From Crotalaria pallida (Eukaryota > Streptophyta > Magnoliopsida > Fabales > Fabaceae), in NCBI GenBank assembly GCA_037953625.1, contig CM075656.1, positions 89,919,001-89,983,000 on the forward strand: DNA of 64,000 bases, read 5' to 3'. The position numbers and the translations under genes are program-made. Below are positions 58,572 to 64,000 of this stretch, piece by piece; position 1 is the first letter of the stretch, and each line of letters starts with the position of its first letter. The notes beneath the pieces are model-generated. The model ran no database searches. It worked only from the letters and a program-made list of their open reading frames with translations, and was not told the DNA's origin.

Positions 58572-59159
58572 CTCCCTCTGTCTCCCTCTGTCTCATAAGT
58601 TATGTTCATATAGTTTTTTCATTTTTTTCCATAAGATGTTTTTTTAGAAACTCAATATTCATTTATATTTCTTTTTCCAAGCATACCACTATTTATTACT
58701 CCATCCGATCTTGTTTTTAAGTAAAAAAACTATTTTCGCAAGTATTAAGAAAGTTAGTTGAGTATATTTAATTTTATCAAATTCATAGAAAAATTGACTA
58801 CTTTAGGAAACTTACATTGAGAATGAAACAAAAATTAAATCTTACAACCATTTTGTAGGGATATTTTAAGAATGGTTGTATTGAGAATAGAAAGTTTGTT
58901 AATTTTTGCTTATATTTAAGTCCATGAATGAGATGTTTTTTTTTGTGCTTATAAATGAGATCGGAGGAAGTATATCATCTTTTTCACCACACATCTCTCT
59001 ATCTCTCTTCAAGAGTAATTTTCATGCATTTATTATTTCTCTCTCTCATATTATTAAATGAGGGTATTTTAGGCTAACGTATCAAATTCTTACATCATTT
59101 ACTCATTATTTAATCTACGTAAAATCTCTAAAAAGACTTAACTTATAGGATGGAAGGAG
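58572..59159. mobile_element. Stowaway-like MITE, type F, split by a nested element
   Basis: Left end CTCCCTCTGTCTC, right end AACTTATAGGATGGAAGGAG then TA. The element is continuous except for the insertion at 58699-58970. Confidence 0.75.
58699..58970. mobile_element. MITE nested in the type F element
   Basis: CTCCATCCGATCTTGTTTTT and inverse TAAATGAGATCGGAGGAAG, TA target on both sides. Confidence 0.8.
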
Positions 59160-59239
59160 TATTTAATGTTATATCGATTTTTTGCAAAATGATAGTAATT
59201 ATTTAAAAATAAATTTATATTTAGAATGTTTTACTAGTA

Positions 59240-59525
59240 CTTCCTCCGTTTCTATTTAACTGTATTTTTTTGGAGAAGTTTTTTGTTTCTTTTTATTTGT
59301 CCTTTTGATGACTTCAAGAGTATAATAATTGTTATTTTCCATGTCTACCCTTATTTAATAGGGTATTGATTTTCGTAAGCAGTGGAGAAAAAGTAATGAT
59401 TACCGAAAGAGAAAGGGTATAGTGATAAAAAACATAATTAATGTATTGAAAATGTAAGTAATGATTGAATTTCTTAAATGGTGTGTTTTGTTTGAAATAT
59501 GACATATAAATAGGAACGGAGAGAG
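59240..59525. mobile_element. Stowaway-like MITE, type G
   Basis: TTCCTCCGTTTCTATTTAAC at the left, inverse ATATAAATAGGAACGGAGAG at the right, TA both sides. A partial inverted relative lies at about 60380-60560. Confidence 0.85.
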
Positions 59526-59527
59526 TA

Positions 59528-60650
59528 ATTTTCACACACTCTGCAAAATCCATACATTTGGGGAGACCAAAAATGGGAGTTAGGGCCTTAGGGGTTTGGA
59601 GATGATTCTAACATCTTTCCATACCAAGCCAAAGGTATATAATCTTTCTTCCTTTTTTTCCTCCGTTCGCCGAACCAAATCACAATTAGTCTTACTTTTA
59701 ACACATTAGTCTTAGCTTGAATCATTATTTGTTAGGAGTATATTTTTTCTTATATGAGACTTGAAAAGTATATAAGTTTGATCTGACCTACTAAAATTTA
59801 TTCAACTGCGCAAATTATAATGAGACCTTGATAAAGGTTAAGAAGCTTGACTTTTTAACTTGGTAAGCCCTCCTTAAAAATATATTAATTCTACTTCGTA
59901 AATATGCCATACCAATATATATAATGAATAAACTTTCTGGATATTATAATTCTTTAATTTATTAGAATAAAAATATTTAAACTATTTTGAGTTGATAAAG
60001 ATTTAGATAAATTCATAAATACCTCTTTCACTAAAGAAAAATATTATAATGGTCACTCCTCAATTTTTTTAGAAATTCAATAGTTATTTATAGTTTTTTT
60101 TTTGTCAATTGTGTATTTATTTATTATTTTATCTTTTTCACTATAAATTCCTTCATCTCTATTTAACATAATTTCCAAAATTTTATTAATATTATTTCTT
60201 CGATGAATAAATAAAAAGCATTTTAGTTAAAATATTTAAATTTTTTCCCATCAAAACATCCATTAATCTATTGTATAACAGGAAATAAAGCAACTTACGC
60301 AACGAACAAGAAAATATTGGTTAATTTTAATCTCTTATAGCACTATGTGTTAAAAATAATTAAATTTTGTTTCATTTAAATAAATTCTACTCACTTCATT
60401 CTTATTTTCTGTCATAATTCAAACAAAACAAGTATTCTTTAAGAAATCTAATCATTACTCAAATTTTCAATACATTAATTATGTTTTTTCCCACTATACT
60501 CTTTCTCTTTCTATAATTATTTTTTTCTCCACTGCTTACATAAATCAAGACATATTAAATATGGTAAAATATGGAAAATACAATTTATTACACTATTGAA
60601 ATCCTCAATACGACAAATAAAAAACAAAAAATCTAAAAAAAAAACTGCAG
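59528..60650. other. Gene-free AT-rich spacer
   Basis: Only the partial type G relative is recognisable. Confidence 0.5.
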
Positions 60651-60653
60651 ATA

Positions 60654-60926
60654 CTCGCTCTGGTCCTATTTACAAGACCCTTTTAGGGTTTTTATTTTGG
60701 TCTTATTTATAAGACCTCATTTCAAATTTCAATAGCATTTAATTACTTATTTCCACAAACACTCATATTAAATCAATACCTTTTATATTTCCAATAATAA
60801 TTATAGGGATAATTTTGAAAAAGTATATTAAATTTTCACATTTCCAATGCTACTAATAAATTTAATTACTGTCTTTGGTGGGCGTAAAAAATCCCAAAAA
60901 AATCTTATAAATGGGACCAAAGGGAG
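60654..60926. mobile_element. Stowaway-like MITE, type B, inverted
   Basis: Left CTCGCTCTGGTCCTATTTAC, right inverse ATAAATGGGACCAAAGGGAG, TA both sides. Confidence 0.85.
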
Positions 60927-61041
60927 TAAAGGAAGTACTACATTAATAAGTAACAAGGGAGTAATATACCTAAATCATGAATGATAAGACAGTCGATAAT
61001 ATATGGCAAGTGAGGGAGTACTAACTTAAGGCTGATATATA

Positions 61042-61319
61042 CTCCTTCATATTCTATTTATAAGATATTTTTGAGGTTTTTCCACTCTCATCAAGGAAAG
61101 TAGATAAATTTGTTAGTGATATTGGAAATGTGAAAATTTGATATACTTTTTTAAACTACCCTTATAATTATTATTGGAATTCTAAAAAATATTGACTTTA
61201 TAGGAATGTTAGTGGAAAAAAGTAATTAAATGCTATTAAAATTAAAAATAAATCTTATAAATAGGAAAAAAAGAAAAATCTCAAAAAAGTTTTATAAATA
61301 TGACCGAAGCTCGAAGGAG
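61042..61319. mobile_element. Stowaway-like MITE, type B
   Basis: CTCCTTCATATTCTATTTAT at the left, core AAGGAAAGTAGATAAATTTG, right end ATATGACCGAAGCTCGAAGGAG then TA. Opposite orientation to the 60654 copy 115 bp away. Confidence 0.8.
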
Positions 61320-61321
61320 TA

Positions 61322-61615
61322 TCCCAGTGGCCACTGCAATTCAAGAACAGTGACACAAGCAAGACGCGTAAATAGACTACCTACTATGCAAACGACGCGT
61401 GTCCACCTCTCCTACTCCCACTCCTCTAATGTAAAGTGGCGCCGCATGAATCAATTTGTATTTTGCATTTACCCCATGCCAATGCGCAAGCGTTTCGCAC
61501 CTATGCCCATCAACAACATAGGAGTACAGTAGTTGCACCACCCATCATCCCCATTAAATCAATCATCAATCAATATGGTACTCCATTATTCCTTCTTTCT
61601 TAAAATGAGATTAAT
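61322..61615. other. Unique, less AT-rich spacer
   Basis: About 240 bp with AAGACGCGTAAATAG, ACGACGCGTGTCC and GTGGCGCCGCATG, wedged between MITEs 1.7 kb upstream of the ERF gene. No coding frame is convincing; it may be distal promoter sequence. Confidence 0.4.
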
Positions 61616-61740
61616 GACGTGTACTGAGGTAAAAAAATTTATTCTGTAGATTTATTATTTACCATTCATTTATATTTATTTTAACTAAAATAAAATATTA
61701 TAAATATGTGGATGAAACATTGATATTGTAAAAAAATATG
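61616..61740. mobile_element. MITE, GTTGACTTTTAG family, copy 4, diverged
   Basis: ACCATTCATTTATATTTATTTTAAC and GAAACATTGATATTGTAAAAAA resemble the arms of the 4056 copy, but the core is lost. Confidence 0.4.
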
Positions 61741-62159
61741 CATCAACTATTTTTTCTTTTAAAATACAATGCTACCACTAATTCTTTTTCATTTCGTTTT
61801 ACGTCTAACCATCAAGTCATGCGGCGAGTCAGAAGATTCCGCCGACAACTTTTATACGTCTTCTTTCCTTTAGTACTACTATTACGTTTTGGAATTAAGA
61901 AAACCTCCATTAGTAGTATTTTATTACGTCGTTATGAAAGGATTACAGTTTCGCGAATTAAGTGTTTAATAACTCACTACTTCCATTACGGTGCCAACAA
62001 GAAAAAAAAGCTGGCCACACTCCGACAAATGAACACCTAATTCGTGCATTCACCCCAAATCATACTCTATCTCCGCAAATAAAAACGCATCAAGTTTTAT
62101 TAATTAACGGAGCACTTCATTTATTAAATAAAATGGAAAAATGCTCCAAGTAATAACTA

Positions 62160-62518
62160 ATTCATCTGTTCCTAAATATAAGATCATTTTTGGGAATTTC
62201 ACGTCTATTAATAAAGTGAAATAATTTAGTTAATTGTATTAGAAATGTGAACTTTTGATATGTAATTTGAAAATTAACCCTATTACTCTCTCCGGTCCTA
62301 TTTATAAGATCATTTCCTTGGTTGAAGTGAAAAACCCAAAAATGATCTTATATATAGGATCGGAGGGAGTAATATTATTGAGAATCTAAAAAGTATTAAA
62401 AAAATAGGGTTGTTTGTAGAAAAAAATAATTAATGATCATTGAAAATTGGCAAAAGATCTTATAAATAAGGACAAAATAAAAGTGTTTAAAGTATGTTAT
62501 ATTTAAGGACGGATGGAA
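62160..62518. mobile_element. Stowaway-like MITE, type C, with nested mini-MITE
   Basis: Ends ATTCATCTGTTCCTAAATAT and inverse ATATTTAAGGACGGATGGAA. Collinear with the Di19-intron copy (TTAGTTAATTGTATT, AATAAGGACAAAATAAAAGTG) except for an 84-bp insertion. Confidence 0.82.
62286..62369. mobile_element. 84-bp mini-MITE nested in the type C element
   Basis: CTCTCTCCGGTCCTATTTATAAGATCATTT is mirrored by AATGATCTTATATATAGGATCGGAGGGAG; nearly the whole element is one hairpin. TA target copies at 62284 and 62370. Confidence 0.88.
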
Positions 62519-62519
62519 T

Positions 62520-63095
62520 ACTTTCAAAAAGTTTATATGTTTAAATTTTTATTGTAAAGATGCTTCAAGTAATTTCTTATTCTCAATTTAATTTTTTTTA
62601 ATAATAAAAATATATTCCAATCATCTCAAAAAATTGTAAAAAAAAATAAAAAATTCTCTCAAATTGTAGTTATAATACTTACAGTAACTAAAAAGTAAAA
62701 ACCATATTTTCAAAACATGTGGCAGCAAGCAGAGGAAAAAAAAGGAAAAATGAATAGGCGCGTGAGATGGAGGAGTAATTGAATGAAACCCATGACCAAA
62801 ATGAATGGGAATAAAAGAGGAGGCGTAGGATAAGGATGATTAAAGAGAGAGAGCAACAACAACAGGTCTGTGTGTATTGTCTGCCGTTTAGACAACCCAT
62901 ATGCCACGTAATAAGGGGACTCGTATAGTAATTTGCCCCCATCCTCTCCCTCTGTAGCAACCCCATCTCACAGTCAAATTACTCGTTGACTCTGACTTTC
63001 TCTCTCCCTCCCTCTCTCTCTCTCTCTCTCATACTCATCATTCATCATCATCATCATCATCATCCCATGCCTCCCCATACCCCTCCCATCTCCCC
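62520..63095. promoter_or_regulatory. Proximal promoter region of the ERF gene
   Basis: The AT-rich part gives way at about 62700 to unique sequence. Two W-box cores lie in opposite orientation (GTCAA at 62973, TTGAC at 62986), the binding site of WRKY factors. A (CT)n tract (62996-63030) and a (CAT)n tract follow. The functional reading is inference. Confidence 0.45.
62996..63063. repeat. (CT)n and (CAT)n microsatellites in the ERF promoter
   Basis: A CT-rich tract at 62996-63030 and six to seven CAT units ending at 63063, just upstream of the TATA box. Confidence 0.9.
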
Positions 63096-63098
63096 ACC

Positions 63099-63105
63099 TA
63101 TATAA
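63099..63105 (+). promoter_or_regulatory. TATA box of the ERF gene
   Basis: TATATAA in a C-rich context, 163 bp before the ATG. Transcription probably starts near 63130 after a CT-rich stretch. Confidence 0.75.
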
Positions 63106-63261
63106 CCCCCACTCCTCTTCCCTATTTCCCTCACCATTTCCCTTCTTTCCTTCCATGTTCTCCACTCCAAAACTACTTATAATTATTAACAATTATTATT
63201 ATTACCATCATCAATCATCAATAATACACACTTGGTTCTTTTTATTGTCATTAGTAGTATT

Positions 63262-63975
63262 ATGGCGCCAAAAACGGGTACCGTGAAGGTGAATGGTGCA
63301 AAGGATGTGAAAGAGGTGCATTACAGAGGAGTGAGGAAGAGACCATGGGGAAGATATGCGGCTGAGATTAGAGATCCAGCCAAGAAGAGCCGTGTTTGGC
63401 TCGGCACCTTCGACACAGCGGAAGAGGCTGCACGTGCCTACGATGCCGCCGCACGTGACTTCCGTGGCCCAAAGGCCAAAACCAATTTCCCCCTCCCATC
63501 CATCTCAGAAAACAATACCAACAACAACAACAACAACAGCCCTAGCCAAAGCAGCACCGTCGAATCCTCCAGCCGCGATCGCGAATCGCCGGCTGTCATC
63601 TCCGATTCCTCGCCGTTGGATCTCAACTTAGCCCCTTCCGCTTCCGCCGCCGCCGCAGCTATGCGATTCCCCTTCCACCACCAGATCGCTGCCATGCCGG
63701 CCGCCAACCAGGTTTTGTTTTTTGACGCGGTCCTCCGCGGTGGGTTGGGGGGTCCATCTTCGTTCCAACGGTTCGGATTCAATTTTAATTTTAACAACAA
63801 TAATAATAATAACATTAACCATGTTTCGAACGGTGAGTTCCACGTGGCATCAGGAGCGCAGAGCAATTCAGATTCATCGTCGGTAATCGATCTGAACCAC
63901 GATGAGGGAGATCTTAAGGATGGGAGAGGGTTCGATCTTGACCTTAACCAACCTCCTCCACAAGAATATGCTTGA
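63262..63975 (+). CDS. AP2/ERF transcription factor with EAR repression motifs (ERF group VIII type)
   Basis: Single-exon frame of 237 aa starting at ATGGCGCCAAAA; upstream in-frame codons lack an ATG. The AP2 domain covers residues 20-77: HYRGVRKRPWGRYAAEIRDP, then RVWLGTFDTAEEAARAYDAA and FRGPKAKTNFP, with the Arg and Trp residues that contact the GCC box. A Ser/Asn linker with a poly-Asn run follows. There are two EAR-type motifs: DLNLAP at 120-125 and a C-terminal DLDLNQPPP at 225-233, which recruit TOPLESS-type co-repressors. This layout is that of the AtERF3/4/7-type repressors in ethylene, ABA and stress responses. Ala and Asn homopolymers lie between the motifs. No intron, as usual for the group. 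GC content is well above the surroundings. The frame is complete and ends 25 bp before the window edge. Confidence 0.97.
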   Translation: MAPKTGTVKVNGAKDVKEVHYRGVRKRPWGRYAAEIRDPAKKSRVWLGTFDTAEEAARAYDAAARDFRGPKAKTNFPLPSISENNTNNNNNNSPSQSSTVESSSRDRESPAVISDSSPLDLNLAPSASAAAAAMRFPFHHQIAAMPAANQVLFFDAVLRGGLGGPSSFQRFGFNFNFNNNNNNNINHVSNGEFHVASGAQSNSDSSSVIDLNHDEGDLKDGRGFDLDLNQPPPQEYA

Positions 63976-64000
63976 ACGGTTGAACCTAAATCTGATCCCG

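Noticed and set aside
62974..63192. Minus-strand frame with Met and Arg/Glu runs
   Set aside because: Produced by the (CAT)n and (CT)n tracts of the ERF promoter.
63438..63866. Minus-strand 142-codon frame
   Set aside because: Antisense of the ERF coding region; Leu runs come from AAC/AAT codons read backwards.

Overview
The window is plant nuclear DNA. It is AT-rich and gene-poor. Genes are split by short GT-AG introns plus one AT-AC intron, and the spacers are packed with MITEs, tRNA-derived SINEs and miniature LTR elements. The products are plant-specific families (E6-like, Di19, NFD6, AP2/ERF). A papilionoid legume is my best guess from the look of the proteins and repeats, but the sequence alone does not prove it.

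I support nine protein-coding genes. On the + strand: a 273-aa coiled-coil, signal-peptide/tail-anchored protein (5417-8725, nine exons); a small conserved plant protein of the F9H3-4 type (10489-10944); a secreted E6-like protein (18051-18845); a 145-aa conserved plant protein of unknown function (25895-29373); an NFD6-like organellar protein (30836-31214); a Di19 zinc-finger protein (39282-42378) with a U12-type AT-AC intron; a 43-aa membrane peptide split by one intron (44262-45087); and an ERF repressor with EAR motifs (63262-63975). On the - strand, tail to tail with the NFD6 gene, lies an OB-fold nucleic-acid-binding protein (31870-33676). The genes are independent plant loci; nothing suggests an operon-like or clustered pathway.

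Layout. 1-2851: broken exons of unrelated genes (DYAD/SWI1-like, then arginine/serine-rich) end in a hairpin-rich repeat array and a CACTA-type terminus, so this looks like the right half of a gene-capturing CACTA transposon. 2.9-5.3 kb: repeats. 5.4-11 kb: two genes. 11-18 kb: gene-free, with a 596-bp Mutator-like palindrome bounded by 9-bp target duplications. 18-19 kb: E6. 19-25.8 kb: repeats. 25.9-33.8 kb: three genes. 34-39 kb: SINEs and nested MITEs. 39-45 kb: Di19 and the 43-aa gene. 45-62.5 kb: almost pure mobile DNA. This last block holds a 323-bp TRIM, three non-autonomous hAT-like elements, a LINE remnant, and a three-level nest in which a Cassandra-like TRIM carrying 5S rRNA-derived LTR sequence sits in a hAT element that sits in a MITE. 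62.5-64 kb: ERF promoter and gene.

Gene models were built by hand from splice signals and reading frame. Family names rest on recognition of motifs, not on a database search.
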